From the NCBI RefSeq assembly GCF_050433395.1, contig NZ_JBNPXH010000001.1, forward strand, positions 372,001 through 436,000: a stretch of DNA of 64,000 nucleotides, given 5' to 3'. Origin of the DNA: Mobilitalea torta (GTDB lineage Bacteria; Bacillota; Clostridia; Lachnospirales; Lachnospiraceae). Of this stretch, positions 1 to 9,853 are shown piece by piece. Under the pieces are notes generated by a model. That model was not told the DNA's origin. It saw only the letters and a program-made list of their open reading frames with translations, and made no database searches. How positions within the stretch are numbered: the first letter of the stretch is position 1; every line of letters starts with the position of its first letter. The position numbers and the translations under genes are program-made.

Positions 1-2
1 GT

Positions 3-1814
3 GACTATGCATCCTATGTTTTTGGAAGATTTGACGAGGCCCGTAATCTGGTGCTGTGCTGTAACGAGGCTCAGGAGCGCCCCCATGGATGGTTCAATGC
101 CTTTGCGGCATCGGATCGGAAGGTAACGGGATTTGACACCAGCCGCAAGGCGTTTCTGGGGGCTTATGGAAGCTTTGAGAAGCCGGACCGCATTCAAGAA
201 GGGAAATTGAGCAACAGCCTTGCCGCCTGCGAATGGATGGTTGGTGCCCTGGAGCATACCTTTTCTCTGGAGGCGGGGGAAGAGGAGGAATACCATGTCA
301 TTCTGGGTGCGGCAGACAGTATGGAAACAGCAGCGGCTATGGCGGATATTTTATTTCAAAAGGGAAGGATTGAAGAAGACTTTCTTAAGCTGGCGGCAGA
401 GAAGCAGAATCTGATTCAGGAAAATTATATTCAAACGCCGGATGAGAGGGTCAATTATATGGCCAATGGCTGGGTGAAGCAGCAGGTACAGCTTTGTGCA
501 GAGGTGGGCAGGGATACCGGTAAGGGCTTCCGGGATCAGCTGCAGGATGCCTGGGCAATCGCCGCATTTCATCCGAAGCTGGCGAGGGACAAGATAATAG
601 AGACGCTGCGCTATCAATATAAGGACGGCCGCTGCGTCCGGGGCTGGCTTCCCTTGGATCACCATATCTATTCCGACGGTCCTACCTGGATTGCGCCCGC
701 TGTGAATGCCTATCTGAAGGAGACGGGTGATATTGGCCTTCTGGAGGAGACGGTTCCCTATCTGGATGAGGGAGAGGGCACCGTATGGGAACATATCCTG
801 ACTGCGGCACGGTATTCCTCAGAGGATCTGGGGGAACATGGGCTGGTTCTGGCACATGACGGAGACTGGAATGATTCCCTGAACGGAATTGGCACCGGGG
901 GCAGGGGTGAGAGTGTATGGACCTCCATTGCGTTATGCTATGCGCTTCGTAATACGGCGGAGATAGCACAAGAGGTCTACGGGGATATTGATATTGCGAA
1001 AGAAATGGGGCGGCGCGAAGAGAAGAGGAAGGAGGCCATTAACCGGGAAGCCTGGGACGGGGAATGGTATCTGGCGGCCATCAATGATCTGGGTCATAAA
1101 GTGGGGAGCCATACAGAGCGAGAAGGACGAATCTATCTAAACAGCCAGACCTGGGCAATTCTCTCGGGCGTTGCGGAAGGCGAGCGCAAGGAAGCCTGCC
1201 TGAAAGCCATTGATACCTATCTTGAGTCAGAGCATGGTTCCCTAACCCTGTATCCGGCGTATCGCAGCTATCAGCCCCATATCGGAAGACTGAGCAGCTT
1301 TGTGCCGGGAATCTGGGAGAACGGAACACCCTATTGCCATGGAGGAGCCTTCAAGGCGGTTGCGGACTGCGTTGTCGGCAGGGGAAATGAAGCTTACCGC
1401 ACCTTGTGTAAGATCATGCCGGACAGCCAAGGACATCCTTCCTCCCGTTCCACCTGTGAGCCCTATGCACTGACCAATATGTACCTGGGGCCTGAGAATC
1501 CGAGAGCAGGCGAGGCTATTATGTCCTGGATCACCGGGACGGCAGGATGGGTATACCGCCTGATCACCCAGTATATGATCGGTTTTATGCCGGGCTATGA
1601 AACGATCACCATCGATCCCTGCATTCCCTCCGGATGGGCCGGTGTGACAGCCCGGAGGGTATACAAAGGATGTGTCTATCATATAGAGATCAATAATCCC
1701 CAGGGCCGTCAAAAAGGCGTGAAGAGCTGCTTGGTAGACGGAGAGGCGGCAGGCGGAAACAGCTTTCCCATTTTCAGAGATGGAGGAGAACACCGGATTG
1801 TAATAGAGATGTAA
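3..1814 (+). CDS. GH94-family glycoside phosphorylase, C-terminal part (5' end outside window)
   Basis: The frame is open from base 3, so the gene begins upstream; 603 residues are visible, against roughly 800 or more in the family. GH94 enzymes (cellobiose, chitobiose and cellobionate phosphorylases) split beta-glucosides with phosphate to give a sugar 1-phosphate. The segment HDGDWNDSLN near base 860 matches the DWND block that carries the catalytic acid Asp. Other family-like stretches are GRCVRGWLP, SDGPTWIAPAVNAYL, and GIWENGTPYCHGGAFK. No secretion signal can be assessed because the N-terminus is missing. It lies 105 bases before the glycyl-radical enzyme on the same strand, which suggests co-transcription. 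The family is fairly certain; the substrate is not. Confidence 0.85.
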   Translation, partial: DYASYVFGRFDEARNLVLCCNEAQERPHGWFNAFAASDRKVTGFDTSRKAFLGAYGSFEKPDRIQEGKLSNSLAACEWMVGALEHTFSLEAGEEEEYHVILGAADSMETAAAMADILFQKGRIEEDFLKLAAEKQNLIQENYIQTPDERVNYMANGWVKQQVQLCAEVGRDTGKGFRDQLQDAWAIAAFHPKLARDKIIETLRYQYKDGRCVRGWLPLDHHIYSDGPTWIAPAVNAYLKETGDIGLLEETVPYLDEGEGTVWEHILTAARYSSEDLGEHGLVLAHDGDWNDSLNGIGTGGRGESVWTSIALCYALRNTAEIAQEVYGDIDIAKEMGRREEKRKEAINREAWDGEWYLAAINDLGHKVGSHTEREGRIYLNSQTWAILSGVAEGERKEACLKAIDTYLESEHGSLTLYPAYRSYQPHIGRLSSFVPGIWENGTPYCHGGAFKAVADCVVGRGNEAYRTLCKIMPDSQGHPSSRSTCEPYALTNMYLGPENPRAGEAIMSWITGTAGWVYRLITQYMIGFMPGYETITIDPCIPSGWAGVTARRVYKGCVYHIEINNPQGRQKGVKSCLVDGEAAGGNSFPIFRDGGEHRIVIEM

Positions 1815-1919
1815 CCGTAGCGGACCAGGAAAGACGCGGGACAGCGGATGCAGCCGCGGCAGGTTTTTAGAGAGGAGCCAGGGGCAATATCATCGGCGGG
1901 AAAAGGAAAGGTAATTAAT

Positions 1920-4199
1920 ATGACAGATATAAGGAACTTAACTTCATACAAGAGTGAAATCAATCCCCTTATTATACAGGCAGCGGAGATTACCCGGGCC
2001 TATAAGGAATATGAGAATGCGCCGCTGGCTGTCCGGGAGGCTATGTGCCTTAAGAAGCAGTACCCGGCGTTGTTAAAGGAGATAGAGAAGGAGGGCCTGT
2101 TTGCCGGACGGGTGCCGAAGGACCGGATTCTCTATGTAGGCAGTATCTGGTGGATGGCTTATGACAGGACACCGGAGGGAGTCCGGAGAGAAGGTAAGCA
2201 GGGAGGCTATTGCTTTGACTTTGGGGCCATTGACCGGATGCCTGTAAACGAGGAAGAGAGGGCAATCCTGACCGAGCTGGCTGAATTCTGGAAGGACAGA
2301 GCAACAATGCGGAAAGAAATCGCGGGCCGTGAGGAAGCATTACGCCGGTATGCAGGCAAGCACCGGTTTATCAGTGGGGACAATATAGGATTTTCCATTG
2401 CGGTGGACCTTGACCGGCTGGTTCGGAGGGGGCTTCCCGGACTGCGGGAGGATGTGGCGGCCAGAAGGCAGAGGGCACAGGAGAAGGGAGAGGAGACCTC
2501 CTTTTATGATGGCCTGGAAACTGCTTTGGATATCCTGGCGGACACATGCCGTTATTACGAGGAGCAGGCCCGTACCCTTGCCGGGCAGGCAGAGGAGGCC
2601 GGTGACAGGGAGAGACTGCTTGAAATTGCCCGCACCTTGCAGGCAATTACGGTAAGGGTGCCGGAATCCCTGCGGGAAGCGATTCAGCTGGTATGGATAT
2701 ACACAATTCTGGCGGGAGGGAAGCACCTGGAGGCCTGGGGGCTTGACGTAGTCCTTGGAGATCTTTATGTGCATGATATGGATCATGGCATACTGACAGA
2801 AGAGGAAGCAGTCCGGATGATAGAAGCTCTCTGGAGACTGTATAATGAAAACGGAGAAGATGCTACCTGCCGGATTATGATCGGAGGAAAGGGAAGAAGA
2901 AATGAGGCAAATGCCGACCGTTTTGCCTATGCCGCTATGGAAGCAACCGGCAGGCATAAGAGGGTAACGCCGCAGCTGGCCCTGCGTTTTTACAAAGGGC
3001 AGGATCCGGGCTTGCTGAAGAAGGCATATGACACCATTAATGAAAGCGGTACCTTTCCCCTGCTGTATAATGATGATGTGGTTATTCCGGGAGTGGCGGA
3101 GGTTTTTAACCTGCCGGAGGAGGCGGCGGAGCATTACCATCCCCTTGGCTGCGGAGAATATATGATAGCCAGCCAAAGCCCCAGCCTGCTGGATTGTGTA
3201 TGGAACATTCCAATGGCTCTGGAGGCGGCTCTCCGTGACGGACGCAGCCAGCAGGGAGAGCAGATTGGGCCGAAGACCGGAACCAATCATACCTTTGATA
3301 CCTTCGACAAACTGTATCATGCCTTTCTGGAGCAGATCCGGTTTGGCGCGGAGCTGGTGGCAAAGGCATACGAGAATATCTGCCGCACGCTGTCGGGGGA
3401 CTGTGCTTTTCTGTATGCCAGCCTGCTGACGGATGATTGCCTGGAGCGGGGGAAACCCATCATGGGTGGGGGAGTACGTTACCTTGGCGGCTGCGTTATG
3501 GGTCATGGTTATTCCAATGCGGCGGATTCCCTGACAGCAATTAAAAAGCTGGTTTATGATGAGAAGCTTCTCACCCTGGATCAACTTGTGACTGTTTTGG
3601 ATGAGGACTTCGCAGGCCGGGAGGAGATACGCAGGCAGCTGCTGGACGCGCCCAAATACGGCAATGACAACGACGAGGCAGACCGGATGCATAGAAGGAT
3701 GTGGGTGGATGTTCATGGGGCGGTTAAGAAGGCCGGAGAAGCATCCTGGCTGGACTTTCTCACGGCAAGCAGTGTTAATCCCGGAGGTCATGGCATGGGC
3801 TTTGATTCCGGGGCAACGGCTGACGGACGCAGAAAGGGGCAGGCATATGCCATCGGCAATTCTCCCACGGCCGGGGCCGACCGCAGCGGACTGACCGCGC
3901 TTTTGAATTCCTTAGCCAAGGTGGATCCCGCCAATGGCGGTTCGGTATCCAATATTAAACTATCCAGGGAGTTCTTCACGGAGGAGAGGCCGAAGCTGGA
4001 GGCTCTGTTTGGGGCGTTCTTTGCCAAGGGAGGAATGCAGGCCAATATAACCGTGGTGAACAGGGGAGATCTGGAGGCGGCATTAAAGGAACCTGAGAAA
4101 TACTCCCATATACTTGTGCGTCTGGGGGGCTGGACAGCCCGTTTTGTTGATTTGGAACGCAGGATACAGGAAGAGATCCTGAACCGCACCCTGTACTAA
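1920..4199 (+). CDS. Glycyl-radical enzyme of unknown substrate (PFL-like superfamily)
   Basis: 759 residues from the ATG at 1920, which has AGGAAAGG just upstream; an in-frame ATG at 1848 lacks a good ribosome site. The catalytic cysteine block is PLGCGEYM, with Cys411 followed two residues later by Glu413. This GCxE pattern is typical of the dehydratase, C-S/C-N lyase and decarboxylase branches, not pyruvate formate-lyase itself, which has two adjacent cysteines. The glycyl-radical loop near the C-terminus reads VRLGGWTARF, with Gly737 the likely radical site; Trp stands where most relatives have Tyr. Its activase follows 92 bases downstream. Neither neighbours nor motifs settle the substrate, though the setting in a sugar locus argues for a polyol, sugar or sugar-acid derivative. 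Confidence 0.9.
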   Translation: MTDIRNLTSYKSEINPLIIQAAEITRAYKEYENAPLAVREAMCLKKQYPALLKEIEKEGLFAGRVPKDRILYVGSIWWMAYDRTPEGVRREGKQGGYCFDFGAIDRMPVNEEERAILTELAEFWKDRATMRKEIAGREEALRRYAGKHRFISGDNIGFSIAVDLDRLVRRGLPGLREDVAARRQRAQEKGEETSFYDGLETALDILADTCRYYEEQARTLAGQAEEAGDRERLLEIARTLQAITVRVPESLREAIQLVWIYTILAGGKHLEAWGLDVVLGDLYVHDMDHGILTEEEAVRMIEALWRLYNENGEDATCRIMIGGKGRRNEANADRFAYAAMEATGRHKRVTPQLALRFYKGQDPGLLKKAYDTINESGTFPLLYNDDVVIPGVAEVFNLPEEAAEHYHPLGCGEYMIASQSPSLLDCVWNIPMALEAALRDGRSQQGEQIGPKTGTNHTFDTFDKLYHAFLEQIRFGAELVAKAYENICRTLSGDCAFLYASLLTDDCLERGKPIMGGGVRYLGGCVMGHGYSNAADSLTAIKKLVYDEKLLTLDQLVTVLDEDFAGREEIRRQLLDAPKYGNDNDEADRMHRRMWVDVHGAVKKAGEASWLDFLTASSVNPGGHGMGFDSGATADGRRKGQAYAIGNSPTAGADRSGLTALLNSLAKVDPANGGSVSNIKLSREFFTEERPKLEALFGAFFAKGGMQANITVVNRGDLEAALKEPEKYSHILVRLGGWTARFVDLERRIQEEILNRTLY

Positions 4200-4291
4200 T
4201 CCCTTCTGCAAAGCAGCGGCCCGGGGCGGCAGGGTACAAGGAAGTGGGATGGGAAGGAGAGAAAGGAAAGGACAGAGAGGATAAAAATAAA

Positions 4292-5206
4292 ATGAATAAA
4301 AAAGGTCTTGTTTTATCAATAGAAAAAGCCTCGATACATGACGGACCCGGTCTGAGAACCACTGTCTTTCTTAAAGGCTGTCCTCTGCACTGCCTTTGGT
4401 GCCATAATCCGGAGTCCCAATCCGTTGACCCGGAGCTGTATTATTTTCATGAGAGGTGCACTTATTGCGGGAAATGTGCCCAAGTCTGCCCGGAGGGCTG
4501 CCACCGGCTGGAGGGGGAGGCACATAGCATCAACCGCGTCCCGTGTACAGGATGCGCAAGCTGCGTAAGGGCCTGCCCCTATTCTGCCCTGGAGCTTAAG
4601 GGAGAGTGTATGGAGGCGGAAGCGATTCTTACAGAGGCGGAGAAGGACCGGGCTTATTATGAGGCCTCCGGCGGGGGATTGACGATCTCCGGCGGAGAGC
4701 CCATGCTTCAATATGATTTTACCCATGCGCTGCTTGCCGGCTCGAAGGAACGGGGGTTTCACAATTGCCTTGAGACCTGCGGATATGCGCCGGTTGAGAG
4801 GTACAGGAGTATCCGGGAATATGTTGACCTGTTTCTTTATGATTACAAAGAGACGGATACCCTAAGACATCAGTTCTATACAGGTGTAAGTAATTTTCTG
4901 CTTCTTAAAAACCTGTATGAACTGGATCAGCTGGGTTCCAAGCTAATTCTTCGGTGTCCGGTGATACCGGGGCTGAATGACCGGATGGAGCATTTTCAGG
5001 GAATTGCCGGACTGGCCAACCGCCTTGCAAATATCCGGGAGGTGAATCTGATGCCTTACCATTCCTTTGGGAGTTCAAAGAGCGCCCGGCTGGGAAGGGA
5101 ATATCCGGCGGAGCTGGAAGGGGTCAAGACCGTGGAGAAGCAGCAGGCCGACCGCTGGGTGGAGCTGGTGCAGGAAATGACGGGAGTGCCGGTGAAGAGG
5201 GGCTAG
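4292..5206 (+). CDS. Glycyl-radical enzyme activating enzyme (radical SAM)
   Basis: 304 residues. The radical-SAM CX3CX2C motif is CPLHCLWC near residue 34, preceded by the activase-type stretch SIHDGPGLRTTVFLKG. Two ferredoxin-like clusters follow (CTYCGKCAQVCPEGC and CTGCASCVRACPY), as in the activases of glycerol dehydratase and hydroxyproline dehydratase and unlike the smaller PFL activase. GGGLTISGGEP is the SAM-binding region. The ATG at 4292 follows GAGAGG at 4275; an upstream in-frame ATG at 4244 would add a charged, low-complexity tail. It is expected to abstract hydrogen from Gly737 of the adjacent enzyme. Confidence 0.93.
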   Translation: MNKKGLVLSIEKASIHDGPGLRTTVFLKGCPLHCLWCHNPESQSVDPELYYFHERCTYCGKCAQVCPEGCHRLEGEAHSINRVPCTGCASCVRACPYSALELKGECMEAEAILTEAEKDRAYYEASGGGLTISGGEPMLQYDFTHALLAGSKERGFHNCLETCGYAPVERYRSIREYVDLFLYDYKETDTLRHQFYTGVSNFLLLKNLYELDQLGSKLILRCPVIPGLNDRMEHFQGIAGLANRLANIREVNLMPYHSFGSSKSARLGREYPAELEGVKTVEKQQADRWVELVQEMTGVPVKRG

Positions 5207-5442
5207 ATCCATCTATTCTGACAAGCCCCTGCGGTAAGCCGGAATAAGTCTGCGCAGTATTCTTCCGGACAGTCAGAAGTCGTATCGTCGGTGATCAGGC
5301 TTGTGATATCTTCACATGAATAACTGCTGATTTTATTCCATAAAATGCTGAGTATCCCACCTATACTGTATCACTATAATACTGATATCATTAACTGGGT
5401 ATGTTTTATATTACGGCGCAGAGAAGGATAGGAGACAGGAAT

Positions 5443-6369
5443 ATGATTAATTCTAAAAAAAGAATTGTAACCAGATATGAGAGGAATCCCATTATCACCA
5501 ATGATTTGGTTCCTTACAGCTGCAGGGGAGTGTATAATTCCTCCGCTGTAAAATATAATAATCAGTATTATATGGTACTGCGTTGTGAAGGGTATGACTT
5601 AAGGGATTATTTTATGGTGGCGGTGAGCCGTAACGGCTATGATGACTGGAGAATCAAAGGAGATATCATTCCCATGCCCGATACGGAGGAATTCCGAATC
5701 TTTGGAGATAACTATTATGATCCGAGGATTACGAGGATAGAGGATACCTTTTACATAACCTTTTGCTGCCATGCGGATGAAGCCCGGATGGCTCTTATGA
5801 CTACGAAGGACTTTGAGAATTTTGAATGGAGGGGGTTTATCACAGGATACGGATACCGGAATACGGTGCTGTTTCCGGAAAAAATAAACGGGCTGTATAT
5901 GGCTCTGGAACGTCCCAATTGTATCGGGAATATATGGATGACCAGTTCTCCCGACTTAAGATTCTGGGGTGACCATAAGCTGGTTCTGAAGGCGGGAAAG
6001 GAATCGGTGGGCGTGTGGGGAATTAGTAAAATCGGGCCCTGCGGAACCCCCATCCGGACGGATCAGGGGTGGCTGATCATCTTTCACGGAGTACAGACAA
6101 TCTGTGACTATGAGTATTTATATCATACGGGGGTAATGCTCACGGAGCTGGCCGACCCCTCCAGAATAATTCGGGTGGGAAAGGAACCGATCCTGTCGCC
6201 CGAGGAGACCTATGAGCTGACCGGACATGCGCCCAACGTGGTTTTTGCATCCTCCCATATAGTGGAGAAGGATGGCAGTGTGAAGCTATATTATGGTGCG
6301 TCGGACCGGTATCAGTGTGTGGCGGATACTTCCATCCCCTTATTGCTGGAAGCAGCCCTTGAAAGATAA
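5443..6369 (+). CDS. GH130-like beta-mannoside phosphorylase/hydrolase family protein
   Basis: 308 residues with a five-bladed beta-propeller pattern: a repeated aromatic-rich strand order (NSSAVKYNNQYYMVLR, YYDPRITRIEDTFYITF, GWLIIFHGV, YHTGVMLTEL, VKLYYGASD). The DPRIT block and the ALERP and FHGV segments are characteristic of GH130, whose members phosphorolyse or hydrolyse beta-1,4- or beta-1,2-mannosides. I did not place the phosphate-binding Arg/His residues with certainty, so phosphorylase versus hydrolase is open. The ATG at 5443 has AGGAG ten bases before it; the ATG at 5401 has none. No signal peptide, so cytoplasmic. It precedes yesN by 49 bases. Confidence 0.8.
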   Translation: MINSKKRIVTRYERNPIITNDLVPYSCRGVYNSSAVKYNNQYYMVLRCEGYDLRDYFMVAVSRNGYDDWRIKGDIIPMPDTEEFRIFGDNYYDPRITRIEDTFYITFCCHADEARMALMTTKDFENFEWRGFITGYGYRNTVLFPEKINGLYMALERPNCIGNIWMTSSPDLRFWGDHKLVLKAGKESVGVWGISKIGPCGTPIRTDQGWLIIFHGVQTICDYEYLYHTGVMLTELADPSRIIRVGKEPILSPEETYELTGHAPNVVFASSHIVEKDGSVKLYYGASDRYQCVADTSIPLLLEAALER

Positions 6370-6418
6370 CAAGCCGGAGGCTATAATGGTGATATAGGAT
6401 GGAGAGGGGGGCTGCAGA

Positions 6419-7852
6419 ATGTATCGAGTGATTCTGATCGATGATGAACCATGGACCTTAAAGGGAATTATTCAAACCTTTCACTGGAATGATTACGGTC
6501 TGGAAGTGATTGGAGCATATACCTTTGCTACTGAGGCATTGCAGGAGATTCTGGAGAAGAAACCGGACGCGGTATTTACCGATATCCGTATGCCCATCAT
6601 CAGCGGCATCGACATACTGAATTCCATTCGGAAGAACAACCTGGATACGGAAGTCATCGTCATCAGCGGTTTCGGGCAGTTTGATTATGCCCAGGAAGTG
6701 ATCCGGCATGGAGCCTTTGATTATATCTTAAAGCCGATTGATGAAGAGCAGACGGATTCATTGCTGGAGCGGCTGCAAAAAAGACTGGATCAAAAGCAGG
6801 AAGAGAAGAAAAGAAGAATCCTGGAGATGATCATTGAGGACCCGGAGCAGGTTGATCCGGAGCAGTACGGTCTGCCGGGCCGGTTTCCCGGTTATCAGGT
6901 GGTAGTCTGGAGCGATCCGGACCGGTCGGAGCTGATGGCATTCCTGCGGCAGCAGGAGGCTGATTATATTGAAATTATGATGTCCAGCAAGTATTATTAC
7001 ATCCTTAACTGTAAGGATGATTTATATGAGGTATTGAAGCAGCGAGGGTTTCCGGTTACCCTGGGAGTCAGCAGGTGGTCGGAGAATGCTTCGCAGATTC
7101 CGAAGCTTATTACCCAGGCGGCAGCGGCGGCACTGGATGAGTTTATCACAAGGGAAAGCGGCACCTACCGGTATCGTGAATTGCAGTCGGGCAAACTGGT
7201 TCCTTTGATTCTCAGGATCACCAGGATGCTAAATGAAGGCAGGATGATGGATTTCGCGCAGCTGATGGAACAGCTGCCGCAACTGTTTGCAGAAAACGAG
7301 TATGGTATCGAGGATTTATGCTACCTGTGGAATCAGATTACAATGCATGTGGAGCTGTATTCCCAGGACCGGTCTAAAAATACGGCGCTGGAGCTTTTTG
7401 ACTGGCAGCAGCTGGAGACAAAATTTGACGGGATCGAGGCAATGTACCAGATACTGATCAATGATGTCCAATTTTGCTATGATGATACGGAATTGGAGTC
7501 GGGGGAGGAAGCGGATGCAGGAGGAGCCAACTTTAATAAAGTACTGAAATATCTTAATAAGAATTATCATAAACAGCTTAAATTAAAGGATTTATCCGAG
7601 ATGTTTTATATTAATAAGAATTATGCATGCTATTTATTTAAGCGTTACACGGGTATGACCTATTCGGAATATTTGAACAAAATCAGAATGGAGCGTGCCA
7701 GGGGAATGTTAGCCGCTACCTCCTATACCATTGCAGAGGTGGCGGAAAAGGCAGGATATACGGATTATTTTTATTTCAGCAAATTATTTAAAAAGACCTA
7801 TGGTGTGACACCGTCCCAATACAGGCAGAAGCCGATAAGAAACGTCAACTGA
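6419..7852 (+). CDS. yesN: YesN-type response regulator with AraC DNA-binding domain
   Basis: 477 residues. The N-terminal receiver has the acidic pair at residues 8-9, the phospho-acceptor Asp55 in FTDIRMP, and Lys106 in YILKPID. A divergent middle region follows, then a C-terminal AraC double helix-turn-helix from about residue 370 (LSEMFYINKNYACYLFK and YTDYFYFSKLFKKTYGVTPSQYR). This design pairs with YesM-type kinases to control sugar uptake operons. GAGGGGGG precedes the start. The kinase gene begins 17 bases after the stop, so the two are surely one transcript; the likely target is the importer operon at 9854. Confidence 0.95.
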   Translation: MYRVILIDDEPWTLKGIIQTFHWNDYGLEVIGAYTFATEALQEILEKKPDAVFTDIRMPIISGIDILNSIRKNNLDTEVIVISGFGQFDYAQEVIRHGAFDYILKPIDEEQTDSLLERLQKRLDQKQEEKKRRILEMIIEDPEQVDPEQYGLPGRFPGYQVVVWSDPDRSELMAFLRQQEADYIEIMMSSKYYYILNCKDDLYEVLKQRGFPVTLGVSRWSENASQIPKLITQAAAAALDEFITRESGTYRYRELQSGKLVPLILRITRMLNEGRMMDFAQLMEQLPQLFAENEYGIEDLCYLWNQITMHVELYSQDRSKNTALELFDWQQLETKFDGIEAMYQILINDVQFCYDDTELESGEEADAGGANFNKVLKYLNKNYHKQLKLKDLSEMFYINKNYACYLFKRYTGMTYSEYLNKIRMERARGMLAATSYTIAEVAEKAGYTDYFYFSKLFKKTYGVTPSQYRQKPIRNVN

Positions 7853-7869
7853 CGGATACGGAGGGCAGC

Positions 7870-9702
7870 ATGATCAAACAAATAAAACGTATGGGCCTTC
7901 GGAAGCAGTTAGTGGTTATATTTGCCGCCTGTATCACCATCGTATTATCTACGCAGTTATTCTATAACATCAGCATCTTTCGAAAGAAGACGGATGAAAA
8001 TACCGCCAACTGCTATAGTACCATAATGCAGACCAATTCCATGCTGACCCAGGTCTCGGACCGTATCTCCTCCGTTGGGAAGTCGGTATCAGGAAATCAA
8101 TATGTACAGGAATTACTGAATCTGAATAATGACAGCAGTAAGGAGAACCTGAACCGCAGAAAGGAACTGATCGATATTCTGTCGAATTATATGGGAAGTA
8201 TTATTAATGCCAATGAGATGCTGAATGATATTGCCCTTATTGATAATAACGAGAGAATCATCGCAACCACCGCTCAGTTCAATTATATATCCTATAAGAA
8301 GTTAACCATGGAATATGACATTAATAACCTGAAGAGCAGTATCTTTACCTCCTGGCTGTATTTTGTGCCGGTACAGGTGGGAAATAACGGGTTTGCCTAT
8401 ATTGCGCCGGTATATTATACGACCGGTGAATTTGAGGTTGAGTCAGCGAGACTGGGGACCTGCATCATCTGGTCAAAGCCTACGCCCCTGGTGGATATCG
8501 TGAAATCCACAGCAGCTACGGAAGGAGCTACTGTTCTGGTGGCGGATGCCAACGGATATGTTATGGCCCTCAATTCCTCCTATTCCATATCTGAAATCAG
8601 TGAAGAGATCGACGCAATGCTTCAAAATCATAAAAGCAGTGAAGATCAGGAGGAGATCCAGAAGATGAAATTCATGGGGCGGGAGAGCTTTGTACTGATG
8701 AAGGAGCATACGGATACCGGCTGGAAATCGGTCAATATTGTTCCTACGGAGGAGGTATATAAGGAAACCTTTGAGACCCTTCACTTTGGCATAGGGGTAG
8801 TACTGGTATCCATAGTTATCCTGACGGGCTTTGGCGTCTATATGGTCAGCAGCATAACCAGACCTTTGGACCAGATCACTCATGCTCTGGATTCCATTGG
8901 CAGCGGCAATCGGAAATACAGGGTCAATGTTTCGGAAAAAAATGAATTTGGTATTATCAGTGACAGGATCAATGCGATGCTGGATAATATAAATCATATG
9001 AATCATCGGATATTCGACATGCAATCCAAGCTGTATGAAAAGGAATTAATGCAGAAGGAATCGGAGATGCTGACCCTTCAGAGCCAGATCAACCCGCATT
9101 TTCTATATAATACCCTGGAGTGCATCAGAGCGATTGCGGTCATCCATAATATCAGGGAGATACCGGTAATTACTACGAGTATGTCCAAGATCTTCCGGTA
9201 TAGCATCAAAGGAGGCATGGTCACTACCATCAAAACGGAATTGGAGTGCCTGGAGGATTATTATAAGATTATAGCGATCCGTTATAATGAGAGGCTGATA
9301 TTAACCGTGGATGTGGACAACCGGCTGTATCCCTACAGCATGCTGAAGATGTCTCTGCAGCCAATCATCGAGAATTCGGTCTATCACGGCCTGGAGGCTA
9401 CGGAGCGGAAGGTGAATGTGACGGTCAGGGGGCGGATGGAAGGGGAATACGCCGTCTTCTTTATTGAAGACGATGGGGCGGGCATACCGCCTGATAAGCT
9501 TCAGGCCATCAATGCTTCGCTGGATAGGGATGCTTCGGAGGATATCACCGAGGTCAGCCGGTCCAAAAGCAGTATCGGACTTACTAATATCAATTCGCGG
9601 ATAAAGCTTCATTATGGCAGGGAATGCGGCCTGAAGCTGGAAAGTCCGGAGGGCGGAGGAACACTGGTAACCATAAGGATCAGGCTGTTGTTGGAAATAT
9701 AA
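7870..9702 (+). CDS. yesM: YesM-type membrane sensor histidine kinase
   Basis: 610 residues. Transmembrane segment 1 lies at about residues 13-31 and segment 2 at about 302-325, enclosing a ~270-residue extracellular sensor domain of Cache type. HAMP follows (ITRPLDQITHAL), then the His_kinase block SQINPHFLYNTLECIRA with the phospho-acceptor His. The ATPase N box is QPIIENSVYHGLE and the G boxes are EDDGAGIP and SIGLTNINSRI. GGAGGG lies before the ATG. A strong terminator at 9721 closes the yesNM unit, so the importer downstream has its own promoter. Confidence 0.95.
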   Translation: MIKQIKRMGLRKQLVVIFAACITIVLSTQLFYNISIFRKKTDENTANCYSTIMQTNSMLTQVSDRISSVGKSVSGNQYVQELLNLNNDSSKENLNRRKELIDILSNYMGSIINANEMLNDIALIDNNERIIATTAQFNYISYKKLTMEYDINNLKSSIFTSWLYFVPVQVGNNGFAYIAPVYYTTGEFEVESARLGTCIIWSKPTPLVDIVKSTAATEGATVLVADANGYVMALNSSYSISEISEEIDAMLQNHKSSEDQEEIQKMKFMGRESFVLMKEHTDTGWKSVNIVPTEEVYKETFETLHFGIGVVLVSIVILTGFGVYMVSSITRPLDQITHALDSIGSGNRKYRVNVSEKNEFGIISDRINAMLDNINHMNHRIFDMQSKLYEKELMQKESEMLTLQSQINPHFLYNTLECIRAIAVIHNIREIPVITTSMSKIFRYSIKGGMVTTIKTELECLEDYYKIIAIRYNERLILTVDVDNRLYPYSMLKMSLQPIIENSVYHGLEATERKVNVTVRGRMEGEYAVFFIEDDGAGIPPDKLQAINASLDRDASEDITEVSRSKSSIGLTNINSRIKLHYGRECGLKLESPEGGGTLVTIRIRLLLEI

Positions 9703-9720
9703 AGGATGTCCTTTTTGATA

Positions 9721-9757
9721 AACAACGAGAAGCGGTTTTCCGCTTCTCGTTGTTTTT
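9721..9757 (+). terminator. Rho-independent terminator of yesNM
   Basis: A perfect 15-bp stem, AACAACGAGAAGCGG at 9721-9735 pairing with 9740-9754, with a TTTT loop and a run of T at its end. It lies 18 bases after the yesM stop. Confidence 0.95.
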
Positions 9758-9853
9758 GCAGGAAACTGATTTTTATACCAAAACTACTTAACTCAGCGCA
9801 TTCCAATAGGGCTGGAAATCCTCTATACTAAGGTACAACAAGGAGGACACGAC

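Noticed and set aside
2340..3791. A 483-codon open frame on the minus strand inside the glycyl-radical enzyme gene
   Set aside because: It is antisense to a clear enzyme, has no family-like motif or ribosome site, and is explained by codon bias of the real gene.
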